This document shows, piece after piece, positions 9,198 through 18,511 of a stretch of 25,131 nt of DNA. The stretch lies in assembly GCA_027943245.1 (NCBI GenBank), contig JANDJZ010000712.1, positions 1 through 25,131 of the forward strand, read 5' to 3'. Position numbers and translations under genes: made by a program. Source of the stretch: Acanthamoeba sp. SK_2022b. Taxonomy: Eukaryota > Discosea > Longamoebia > Acanthamoebidae. A model generated the notes under the pieces. That model was not told the origin of the DNA. It ran no database searches and saw only the letters and a list, made by a program, of their open reading frames with translations. The stretch's first letter is position 1; every line of letters begins with the position of its first letter.

Positions 9198-9626
9198 TTA
9201 GCAGGGGAAGTTGGGGAAAGCGGCCTGGAGGCAAGGGCAGCAGGTCGAGGCGGCGCTGCCGACACAGTCGAGGCACTGGGTGCTGAAGCTCACGCACTGC
9301 TGGGTACAGCCGGCAATGACCGAAGCACACTGAAGACCTGCGATTGGCCGTCATTGCGGAGTTAGTTTGTTTTTAAGGTGGCGGCCAGGCCAAGCGCGGA
9401 GGCGCACCAAGCTCAATGGTACAGTCGCCCATGGGAGCCTTGACCTCGTGGCTGTGGAGCGAAAGAGGAGCCATCAGAAAAACAAAAGGGTGAAAGATGA
9501 TGATCTTGTTGTCGGTGGTACTTACTCGACCCAGTTGGGGACGGCCTTGACGGGCCTCATGCGGCCGTAGGGGGTGGCGAGCGCGACAGCAAGGAAAGCG
9601 AGCACAAGAACAAAAGCGGTCTTCAT
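9198..9626 (-). CDS. Small secreted cysteine-rich protein, 94 residues
   Basis: Exons (- strand): 9626-9526, 9451-9408, 9337-9198; all in frame. Residues 1-18 are a textbook signal peptide (MKTAFVLVLAFLAVALAT). A short basic region follows, and then a mature domain with ten cysteines (44, 52, 59, 63, 70, 73, 81, 82, 84, 94) in the pattern DC..QC..GC..QC..QC.DC..CCPC and a C-terminal Cys. The even cysteine number, small size and signal peptide point to a disulfide-bonded extracellular or lumenal peptide. The exact role (defence, adhesion, cyst wall, ligand) cannot be read from sequence. Only 108 bp separate its ATG from the stop codon of the amylase gene upstream, so its promoter must be very short or overlap the amylase 3' end. 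Confidence 0.82.
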
Positions 9627-9734
9627 CTTTGAGTTGGTTAGTGCAGCACTGGTCTGTCCTCGATGCCAACGGATTCACAAGTGAGCGCAATAAAAATCTG
9701 TCGTCATTAATCTGTCATTGGCTCCTATTTCTTT

Positions 9735-11638
9735 CTATTTTTCAGGGCATTCCTGGCATTCCCGGCTGCTTGGTCGGTTCATGCGTTGCTCCAGGCCGAG
9801 GAGGCGGAACCCGAACGAGGGCAGGGAAGGAACGGCGAGCGCCTTGCCCGCGTGGGTCACCAGAGGGTAGCTCTCTTCCAAGCTCGCATCGTACAAGTCC
9901 GACACTTTGATGACGCGGCCCTGCTCTTCGTGACGGCCCCGGGGCAGCGTTACCTCCACGTTGTGGACCGCCTGGTCGCTCAGGTTGACCACCACCAGGA
10001 CCTCCTCCTCCTCCTCCTTTTCCTCCGTGTCGTCGCTCTTTGACGTTCGCGTGAACGCAAAGACGCGGTCGTCGTGGGTGGTGGCTGCCCTGTGCATGGC
10101 GCCCTCGACGAACAGGGCTGGCTTGCGGGCGCGCAGGGCGATGAGGCGCTCGTAGTGGCGCCTGAAGAGTCGGCCCACGTCGGACGCGACAAGGTCGTCC
10201 CACGGGATGACCGCCCGGTCGAACAGGCTCAGCCGCAGCGTGTTGGCCACCTCGTCTCCGTTGTAGCTGTGACACGCGTGATGACCACCCATCAGTCAAG
10301 GCACCACGCACGTATGGGGCCTGGGGACGGCGACGCACAGCATGGGCACCGAGCGGATGGACTCGTAGCCGCCCATGGTGAATATCAGCGCCGAGGTGGC
10401 GAGCGCGGCTGGGGCGCCGCCAAAGTGCTCGATGGGCGATCCGTCGGTGAAGTTCTTGTCGTGGTTGGTGATGAACCTCATGCGAAGCGCGCCCTCCGGG
10501 TACTCCTACAATGTAAATGGATAAAAACATATATAATGATTGTTTTGATTAATAATAAAAATATTAACAACAATAAACAATACTAAATTAGAAGAAAAGG
10601 CTTTACCTGCGTTTCGGCGTGGAGGACGTCGTGGAGATGGGTGGCGGGCCGCTGGCCGCGGACAATGGCGGTGAGGGCGTCGTAGGTGTTCCAGGCGTAG
10701 GTAAGGTCGAAGGCTCCGACGTGATGCTCTGGCAGGGTGCCCTCGGAGAGCATCAGGATGCTGGGCTTGACGTCCCGCTTGATCTCCCTCACCACCCGGC
10801 GCCAGAAGAACGTGGGCACCATTTCGCTCACGTCGCATCGGAAGCCGTCGATGTCGAAATCGCGCACCCAGTTCTTCATCACCCCAACCATGTAGTCGTT
10901 CAACTCCCGCTGGGCCTCGGTCTTCCTCTTTCGCTGCCCCTTGCTGTCCCGGTCGACAGAAATTACGATTTCCTTTTCTGGGCTGGCCGGTTGGGCACGG
11001 TCGTATGGCACGGCGTCTTCTACGTCATCATCCGAGTCGGAGAAGCCATAGTCGAGTGCGGCCACGTCCCACCAGGACTCCACCGGCGAGAGGATTACCT
11101 CCTCCTCCTCCTCTTCGTCGTCGTTCTCGTTGTCAACGCGCCCTTCCCTGTCTCTTCGAATCTGCTCGCGCACGTCGTCGATCGTCACCTCCTTAGTGTC
11201 GGCGTTGGTGGCGTCTTCACTGTCGTCTCGCACGATCGCCTTCTTCTTCTTGCCACGCTTGAAGAGATGTGGTCGGTTTTGGATGAGATGAGAATCCCAC
11301 GAAGTGTGGTTGGCCACCCAGTCGACGATGACCTTCATGCCCCGCTCGTGGGCCGCCCGCACCATGGCCTTGAAGTCTTCGGTGGTTCCCAGGTCGGTGC
11401 AGATTTCTTCGTAGTTTTGAACCGCGTAGGGGCAGCCGAGCCCACCCTTGCGCATCTTGCGACCGATTGGATGGAGAGGCATCATCCACAGCACATCCAC
11501 TCCCAGAGAGGCCAGTTCATCGAGTCGCGCTTGAATCGCTCGAAAATCTCCCGCAGATGAGAAATTGCGAACGAAGATTTGATAGATTACGCCTCTCTTG
11601 ACCCAGTCCTCGCTTGGCGTAGCTTGCGTTCTCATCAT
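9735..11638 (-). CDS. GH13 alpha-amylase-type glycosidase
   Basis: Acts on alpha-glucans such as glycogen or maltodextrin. Exons (- strand): 11638-10607, 10505-10339, 10266-9735; 576 residues. The four GH13 regions are present in order: DWVANH (106-111), GFRCDVSE (265-272, nucleophile D269), LMLSEG (acid/base E299) and FITNHD (D360). The barrel start (VIYQIFVRNFSS, LGVDVLWMMPLHPIG, LGCPYAVQNYEEI) and the YNGDEV motif also fit. The C-terminal part is a beta-type domain (VLVVVNLSDQAV). A charged insert of ~115 residues (129-245) with a run of acidic residues splits domain B. There is no signal peptide, so it is probably cytosolic. The motifs resemble bacterial maltodextrin-active enzymes more than secreted animal amylases, so bacterial ancestry is possible. 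I cannot tell amylase from neopullulanase or glucanotransferase activity. Confidence 0.9.
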
Positions 11639-11860
11639 TGTGTAAGTTCACTGTGCGCTCCTCTTGGTGTGGTTGAGAGAACGCCGCAGGTGTCAAGTGA
11701 ATGTCGCCATAATAAGGAGCCATTTCTTTGGCTGGCACGTCACCCTCGCGCCCGGTTGGCAGTTCTGCAGTGTTCGTGCTGACGTTGATGGACAAGGAGA
11801 TCTTGAAGCTAACCCCCCCCCCCGCCCACAAGGCGTTGGCGACAGAAAGCAGAAATTTAA

Positions 11861-13027
11861 TTAGAACGTCTGTTGGGCGGTGGTCGAGTCTCGAGTGGCC
11901 CAGTCAAAGAAGAGCACGATAACAGTGATGTTGTCGGCGTGACGCTTCTCGGCAGCTCTCTTGCAAAGCGTCTCGGCGATCGCCTTGGCGTCGGCCCCGT
12001 CGTTGTGCAGCCTCGCCACCTCGTCCACCGCCTCCTGATCGCTGAACTGGTCCCAGAGGCCGTCGGAGGCGAGGATCAGGAACTTGTCCTGGGGCGAGAG
12101 GTCGATCGATCGCACGGTGGGCTCGGGGCTCACGGTGTCCTGCTGCTCCTGGTTGTAGGGCGCCTTGAAATCAAAATCGCCCAACGCTCGGGTCATGTTT
12201 AGGCTGTGGCCTGGCGCGTAGACCCGGTTGCCCTTGGCCGGCACTCCCATGTCAGCGATCCTGTGCACACGCAACAAACACAAGGGGATAAGACTTGACG
12301 ATACGAAAAGGCGCAGTGTGTCCGGCGGAGAGTGAACGCACCGAGTGTACTCTCCAGGGTCCTTGAGGTTGTGGTCGCGCGACATCCGAAGGGCGAAGAG
12401 GCCGCTGCCTTCGTCCCGCGCCATGACGCTGCGAGAGTCGCCCACGTTGGCGACGTAGAGGCGGTGCTTGCCGGTCACCAGCGCGACCGTGGCAGTGGTC
12501 CCTCCCCGTCCCTCTCCCCTTTCCCTGAGCACCTCTGTTTGCCACAAACTGCGTGAGCCCATCCGCGCACGACAACGTCAACATTCAACATGAGGAGTCA
12601 CCTTTCATGGCTTTGTTCTCGCGGAGGAAGCCCTTGAACAGGGCACGCCCGTAGTCGCCCTCGGCAAACTCGGGACTGTCGAGGATGTAGGAATGCATAT
12701 ACTCCTTGGAGTGCTTCGAGTAGGCGTCTGGTTGACACAAAACACCGACACCACAACAGCCCTCACATCAGTAAGACAGAGAGGGACGATGACACTAATG
12801 TTCCGGCCGAACGTACCGGTCCCGTGGCCGTCGAAGACCGAGTAGAGGGCATAGCCCTTGTCAAGGTAGTTCTCGTCTGTTATGCAGAATTGGTCCTCCT
12901 GGTGATCCCGGTCGCCTTGGCGGCGAGCATAGCCTCTACGTGCATGAATGCCCCCGAAACTTGGTAAGACACTGCAAAGGGACGTGTGGAGGGGCACTGC
13001 GTACCGTTCGATCCGTGCTACTTCCAT
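11861..13027 (-). CDS. PP2C-family Ser/Thr phosphatase
   Basis: Metal-dependent protein phosphatase (PPM/PP2C). Exons (- strand): 13027-12817, 12727-12602, 12534-12342, 12260-11861; 309 residues. Motifs in order: GDRDHQED (acidic metal site, ~38-45), VFDGHGT (D66-T70), RGGTTATVALV, YVANVGDSR, SRDHNL, MTRALGDFDFK, LILASDGLWDQFSD and ADNITVIVL. All metal-binding aspartates expected for an active enzyme are present. There is no signal peptide, membrane segment or extra domain, so it is a minimal soluble PP2C. The ATG at 13027 is the first in frame. A 33-nt stretch in exon 1 (GTACGC...TTGCAG) could be a tiny in-frame intron, but is more likely coding. It is transcribed divergently from the next gene. 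Confidence 0.92.
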
Positions 13028-13272
13028 GTGGTGTAGTGACTTGTGGTGCTGTGGTTTGGTTTGGGTTACTGGCCCCAGGTTCTTCTTTTCTTGAGAAGAG
13101 CGGGTCAATGGCAGGAGATCACAGGGCGGCGCATTAACCCTTTAGTTGGGATTTCGCCCGGTCAACCAAGCGGTTTTACTATAACCAACCTAACCAACCA
13201 GAAAAAGGCTACGAACAAAAGTTATGCTATTCCAAAAATGCTCCTTAACTCATTTACTGGACGTCACACAAG
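13028..13272. promoter_or_regulatory. Bidirectional promoter, PP2C / Cys-rich gene
   Basis: A 245-bp spacer between divergent starts. It contains repeated CAACC/AACCAACC-type words around 13162-13200, including a tandem AACCAACCTAACCAACC, which resembles clustered Myb-like sites. No TATA box is obvious. Function is inferred from position. Confidence 0.4.
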
Positions 13273-14477
13273 ATGGCACAACTCAACAAGGCTGCGTTGG
13301 CCGAGCACTGGGCAAAGAATTTCTTTTCAGGCAACATCGAGTCCAAGAGCGAGGAATGGACCTTTCGTACTGGCACCCTCGCTTGCATAAAAGGTACCCA
13401 TAGTAATATAATATAATATAATGTACGTCGTTAAAGTTTTTTTTTTTGCTTATTGTTATTGGATAAAAAATCACACAATAGGATTTAGGGCCAACGTTTC
13501 GTTTTCGTGGGACGGGTCGGAACTGCTGCCTCAAGGCGGTACTGGCAATCAGTTCGGCCACGGCGTCTGGGACGGCGCGACAGGTGCCTCTTCCCCCTTC
13601 TCCCTCCCGTGCCGTGAGTAGGCTGACAGCAAGGCGCTAGGGTGAGAGGAGCTATGGGGAGGAGGAGAAGAAGTGGAGGTGGGTGTGGAGAGAGCTCCTC
13701 AATACATCGAGGTCGCTCAATGCCCATTTACGCCAATGCAATCTGACCATGACCCTCCACTACCCCCAACACGACAGCTCAGTGGTACTTTCCGCAGGAG
13801 TCGACCGCCTTCTGGACCATCACCTGGGACAAGGCCCGCAACTTCACCTGCTCTCACAGTTGCGTGTGACCACCCCGAACGCTCAGCTGCGGTTCGTCGT
13901 GCGCGGCTAACGGCGTTGTCGCTGCGTTGTGCGTTGCGGGTGGGTGAATGGATGGCCGGCAGTTGCGTGGAAGGAGCCCATTCACTGGGTCTACGACGAG
14001 CCGGCGCTTAAGATCGCCGAGAGCGTATCGACCGAGGCGCGTAATAAGGAGGGCCTCGACACCGACTTCCTGAAGCAGGGCGGCGACGTGCCCCTCCCGG
14101 TGTTCCTCTTCGCCGCCATGTTCCGGCGCACGCTGTGGCTCTACGAGGACAAGCGCGAGCGCAGCCGGCGCAGCTACTCGCGCTGTGGCAAGTTCTGCGG
14201 CACGGGAGGCAACGTCACGCCGCTCCTGTGCGCATCGTGCACGTCCGAGCTCGGCGGCAAGTGCTTCGTGTGCGGCGGCGGACAACGCGCGCCCTCGATC
14301 CAGGGCCGTCTCTGCAAGATGTGTCAGATCAAGAAGCTGTTCTGCGTGCGGTGCGCGGACAAGGTGACCCCGGCGGGCGGCGGCACAACCACGGCGCTCA
14401 TGTGTGGCACCCCTTGCGGCCTGGGAAAGGACGTCGAGAACTGCTGTCGCCTCAAGTGCGACTCGCACAACATCTGA
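13273..14477 (+). CDS. Cys-rich zinc protein with CRIPT-like region
   Basis: Not matched to a named family. Exons: 13273-13393, 13482-13583, 13778-13858, 13963-14477; 272 residues. The N-terminal ~110 residues look beta-rich with many aromatic residues (FSWDGSELLPQGGTGNQFGH, WYFPQESTAFWTITWDK). A helical region follows (~113-170). The C-terminal 100 residues hold fifteen cysteines, mostly as CxxC or CxxxC pairs: 176/180, 191/194, 202/205, 219/222, 229/232, 249/253, then 262, 263 and 267. The middle part (KCFVC...LCKMC...FCVRC) has the spacing of the CRIPT double zinc ribbon (CxxC-x13-CxxC-x6-CxxC here), but the sequence around it differs. There is no signal peptide, so it is probably nuclear or cytosolic with several bound zinc ions. 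A poly(A) signal follows at 14543. Confidence 0.75.
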
Positions 14478-14785
14478 TGATGGCCGTGCATGTCGACGTT
14501 ATGTGATCATCGCTGACGAGACAAAAAAAAAACGATTTTTTGAATAAACAAGGCATTTCCCTTGGTTTTTGCAAGCTTGCCTTGGTGCTCTTCTTCCAAC
14601 GCTGAGGACTGCTCTTGCAACCTGCAGGTGCACAAACCTCCCAGTTATACTGATTCGATTAAATCATTGGATGGTTGCAGTTCTTTTACGTTGTTGAAAT
14701 TATATTAATCCATTTGTGCATTCTTGCATAGACTTCCTGAAACCCACGTTGCCAGCAGGTGGTGCAAAGGCAAAGAAAGGGGCAG
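14478..14785. other. Spacer between Cys-rich gene and TBC gene
   Basis: Holds the 3' UTR of the Cys-rich gene with an AATAAA at 14543-14548, 66 nt past the stop, and then the promoter of the TBC gene. No further gene is seen. A stretch around 14640-14720 is AT-rich, and the last 60 bp before the ATG are more GC-rich. Confidence 0.45.
14543..14548 (+). terminator. Poly(A) signal AATAAA
   Basis: Canonical AATAAA hexamer 66 nt downstream of the TGA of the Cys-rich gene, directly after a T-rich run. Confidence 0.5.
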
Positions 14786-17196
14786 ATGGCCTCCCTATCG
14801 TCGACCATGCAAGAGCTGCAGCGGCGAAAGGCCCAACGATCCTTCCTCAAGAACTTCGAACCCCTCCTGCCGGCCAACCCCGCCCACCGTCCCGATGCCG
14901 TCCTCTCGCGCAGGTGTCCCCCCCCCATCCACGCGATGGGCCACGTGTGGGGTTAGGACTATAGACTGGACATTCTGACTCACACACGCTCGCTACGCAG
15001 CCTGAGTAGCGATTGGACGATGCTCGCCAAGACGGGCAGCGAGGACGAGCAGTCCTTCGAGTCGCCCGCCGAGAAGGAGATCGCCAAGCGTATGGCCGAA
15101 GCCATGGTCCACTTCCGCGATGTCCTCGGCCAGCCCACCATCGATATCGGTAAGTCCCTCCCACCAATTGATCAATAGACCCGAGCCAGCTCGTGTGCGT
15201 GCGCGTATGTGTGGTGTGCTCAGCTCATCGATCGATGACTCCGCAGTTAAGCTCAAGCGGCTCAGTCACTCAGGCGTGCCGAGCAAGATCAGACCTGCCA
15301 TCTGGCCTCTGCTTCTCGTACGCCGCGGGTGGGCGTGGGGGCGTGGTGGCGTGGGCTCAAGTTGCGTGCTCGCTCGCTCGTGCAGGGGTATTGGCCGACC
15401 CGATACGGAGCGCGCAAGGAGGCAGTACACAAGAAGAGGGAGGAGTATAGACGACTTCTCGCGCAGCACATGAAGAACGAAAAGGACATGAACGAAGAAC
15501 AAAGGAAGCTGTGGCATCAGGTACACGTACACGCGTACATGGCACACAGACCACGCAGCACACCGAGCGCAACGCCTCAACCCCTTGCTTGCGACCAGGT
15601 CAAGATTGATGTCCCGCGCACGACGCCCAAGGGCTTCATGCTGGTCTTCCACCACAAGCGCATCCAAAGGGTAACAAAACATAAAAAACAAAAGCAAAAC
15701 AAACAAACAAACAAACAAACAAACAAACAAACAAACAAACAAACAAACAAAAATAATAAAATAATAAAATACCTAACCAAAAATATTTCGCTCCACTACA
15801 GGCGCTCTCCAATATTCTCTACCTGTGGTCGATCTTGCGACCGGAGATCGATTACTTCCAAGGCCTCAACGACCTGTGCGTGCCCTTCATTCTCATCCTC
15901 CTCTCGCGCTACGTCGGTACGTGTGTGTGTGCGTGCGTGCGTGGATTGTAGAGTGTGTGGCGATGTGACAATGGGCGGTGGCGGGAGAGCCCTGATCGAA
16001 TGACCCGTTGTTGGACGGATGTGCTCAGGCGGCGACATCGATGCGATCAACGTGTACCAGCTCGACACGCTGTCCAGCGAGAACATGCTGGCCGTGGAGG
16101 CCGACACCTTTTGGTGCATGTCCCACTTCCTCTCACACATCCAGGACAACTTTGTGATCAGCAACACTGGCATCAAGGCAATGATCAACAAAATGGTACT
16201 GCTCCCTTTACTCTTATTGATTTTTTGTAAAAATAAAAATAATAGTTAATTAGTTGTTGTGAATTAATATTAAATACGATCAATAAAAATAAAATGAATA
16301 ACAAAATAAAAATAGGAGGAGCTGGTGCGCATCCACGACGAACCGTTGTACCGACACCTCAAGTCGGTAGGGATCGACTTCCTTATCTTCGCCATGCGTT
16401 GGGTCATCACTCTGCTGGTCCGCGAGATGCCCATCAAGAGCCTCATACGGTACGACACCTCCATCTCCACCGCCGCCGTCTTCTCTCTTTCTCTTTCTTT
16501 CGCTTTCGCTTTCTTTCTCTCTGTGTGCGTTTTGAAAGTGCAGCTCACGCCAACCTTGATGTGTGTTGCCCAGTCTGTGGGACAGCTACCTGTGCAAGAC
16601 GGCGCAGATGGTGACCCTGTTCCACCTGTGCGTGTGCGCGGCCTTCCTCAGCACTTGGAGCGACCGCCTGCGCAAGTTCGACTTCTCCGAGGCCGTCATC
16701 TTCCTGCAGCACCTGGTACGGCTGGCCCAGCATTGTCGACGCATTCCTCGTCCACAGGCTCACATTCCTGACGATCCGTTCTTTGTTGGGCGCACAGGAA
16801 CGGGAGACCAAGTACTGGAGCGATATCGACATCGACAAGCTGATCGCGCGCGCCAACGTGGTCATGGCCGAGGAGCAGATCTACACCCACCTGTGCGTCG
16901 TGTGCAGCTCGATCGTCATCGTGCTCATGCTCGTGCTGGTGGTGGCGGTCTTCGTCGTCCTCCTCGGGCTGCTCGCGCTCACCCTCTCCGCCGGTGCCGC
17001 TGCCGCCGCCCTGCAACGCCCGGTGGAGAGCCTCCACCAGCTGATGTCTTCCCCGTCGTCTTCTTCGTCGTCGTCTTCGTCATCTCCATCGCTGCCATTT
17101 GGCTTCGCGCCTTCCATGCCTTCGCCGCTCCTGCTCCCGCCCTCGCGCATGGGCTCGTCGCTCCTGCTCGACGACTTTGATCTGGAGCTCGACTAG
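14786..17196 (+). CDS. TBC1D22-type Rab GTPase-activating protein with membrane segment
   Basis: Stimulates GTP hydrolysis by a Rab, most likely on Golgi-type membranes by analogy with TBC1D22. Exons: 14786-14913, 15001-15149, 15247-15317, 15386-15520, 15599-15670, 15802-15916, 16029-16195, 16316-16449, 16574-16715, 16798-17196; 503 residues, all in frame. The TBC domain starts at SGVPSKIRPAIWPLL (~102). It has the arginine finger in KIDVPRTTP (R168) and the glutamine finger in DYFQGLNDL (Q205). Further family matches are EADTFWCMS, RLWDSYL and LYVCAAFL-like LCVCAAFL. After the domain comes an unexpected hydrophobic stretch of about 33 residues (~403-435), long enough to cross a membrane. A Ser-rich linker and an acidic end (LDDFDLELD) follow. 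Intron 5 carries an (AAAC)n repeat. Confidence 0.92.
15697..15751. repeat. (AAAC)n tetranucleotide microsatellite
   Basis: About 13 perfect AAAC units inside intron 5 (15671-15801) of the TBC gene, followed by AATAATAAAATAATAAAATA. It is purely intronic and likely to vary in length. Confidence 0.9.
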
Positions 17197-17234
17197 CAAG
17201 ATCCTCATTTTCCTTTTTCCTTTTTTTATTTTAA

Positions 17235-17240
17235 AATAAA
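17235..17240 (+). terminator. Poly(A) signal AATAAA
   Basis: AATAAA 39 nt after the TAG of the TBC gene, inside a T-rich then A-rich stretch. The Ras gene ATG follows only 114 nt later. Confidence 0.45.
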
Positions 17241-17353
17241 AAATGTACATAGATCGAACCAAAATGGGAAAGTATATTTGGTGTCCCGTTTAGTCATGAG
17301 AGGTTACAACGCAAAGGAAAAAAGAAAACCCAAAATACGAAACAAACAAACGC

Positions 17354-18329
17354 ATGGACGAAAGTACACCGCGGGGAGGGCTCGAGTCGAGCAGACCGAT
17401 CTCGATAGTGGTGCTGGGTCTGGCGGGCGTGGGGAAGAGTGCCATTACGATTGCCTACGTCACCAGCAAATTCACAGGCGACTACGGTGTCCCCCCTCTA
17501 CCGCCCTCCCGTTCTGTATGGCCTGCAAGCAGGGCTAATGATGTTTATCCTTGGACTGGACAGAACCAACGATAGAGGACACACACAGGTTGTGTAGCTC
17601 AACTCCTTTCACGCATTGTTACTGGCTACAATGTCTAACTAGATTTGCAGGAAGCAGGTGAGTGTGGATGACGTGGTGTCGATCATTGATATACTCGACA
17701 CAGCCGGCCAAGAAGACCACATGGTACGACCGGCAACGGCCTGGCCTGGGACTGTACTCTTCCTCACCGTGTACTATGGGAAACTTTTGGCTGCAAGTAG
17801 TGTATGCAAGACCAGTGGTTCAGGGCGGGGGAAGGGTTTCTGTTTGTCTATAGCGTCGACAACTATCAGTCGCTGCAATACTTGGGCGAGTTGCGGATCA
17901 GATTGCTGGATAGTTTGGTTTGCTCTCCCCACCTCGTTGCGTTAAGCAGAGCGTACTCAAATGTTCTTCTTTCAATGCGTACTCCCTGTAGGAGGTGAGC
18001 ACCGTGCAAATGGCCATAGCCGCAAACAAGGTGGACCTGCCACAAGAGCAGCACGCCGTGACGGTGGACTACGCCAAGGGCCTACTGTCCCATTTTGACT
18101 GTCCTATCATCGAAACCAGCGCAAAGGTATCATGGCTCGCCCTCGCCCCCGACGTGCGCATCTCTACATGCGTGGGTACCTGATAGGTTACCCCCTCACC
18201 TGCCCGCCACAGACGATGTTCAACATAGAGACGGCCTTTGCTGAGGTCATTCGAAGAGTTCGAAGGGAGCGGCACAAGACGAGTCGAGCAAAAGACCCCA
18301 AAAAGAAGAGGAACTGTCCCCTCTACTGA
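17354..18329 (+). CDS. Ras-family small GTPase with Ala at the Gly12 position
   Basis: Membrane-anchored signalling switch. Exons: 17354-17486, 17564-17588, 17651-17723, 17801-17917, 17992-18126, 18213-18329; 199 residues. The sequence aligns with Ras without gaps through switch II, with an offset of 12. The P-loop is GLAGVGKS (22-29), switch I is YEPTIEDTH (T47 = Ras T35), switch II is DTAGQED (Q73 = Ras Q61), then ANKVDL and ETSAK for guanine binding. The residue at the Ras G12 position is Ala (A24), while Gly13, Lys16 and Gln61 are kept. A basic tail (RRERHKTSRAKDPKKKR) ends in the CaaX box CPLY, so it is probably prenylated and held by basic charge. The N-terminal extension is 12 residues. 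The 25-nt second exon is unusually small but encodes part of switch I in frame. Confidence 0.93.
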
Positions 18330-18511
18330 TGTCGCGTACCGCAATCTTGAACATAGTCGCACATGTGGTTGAACCGACGCACCTCTTCGCAATTGTCAGT
18401 ATCCTAAAAAACGGTCTTGTGCCGTGGTTGGTGCGGAGGAAAGGGAATCGCCGACAGGGATGAATGTTTTTGTTCAGCTTGTTGTGTCATTTTCCTCTTC
18501 CTCAATCCCTC

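Noticed and set aside
10619..11560. Long + strand open frame (313 codons)
   Set aside because: It lies antisense to the first exon of the GH13 gene, whose frame carries all the catalytic motifs. A GC-rich codon bias easily opens the opposite strand.
13854..14468. - strand open frame of 204 codons
   Set aside because: Shadow of the Cys-rich gene's last exon, whose CxxC pairs are clearly the real signal.
18464..18511. Upstream in-frame ATG for the LmbE gene
   Set aside because: It would add 16 residues ahead of an already complete signal peptide starting at 18512.
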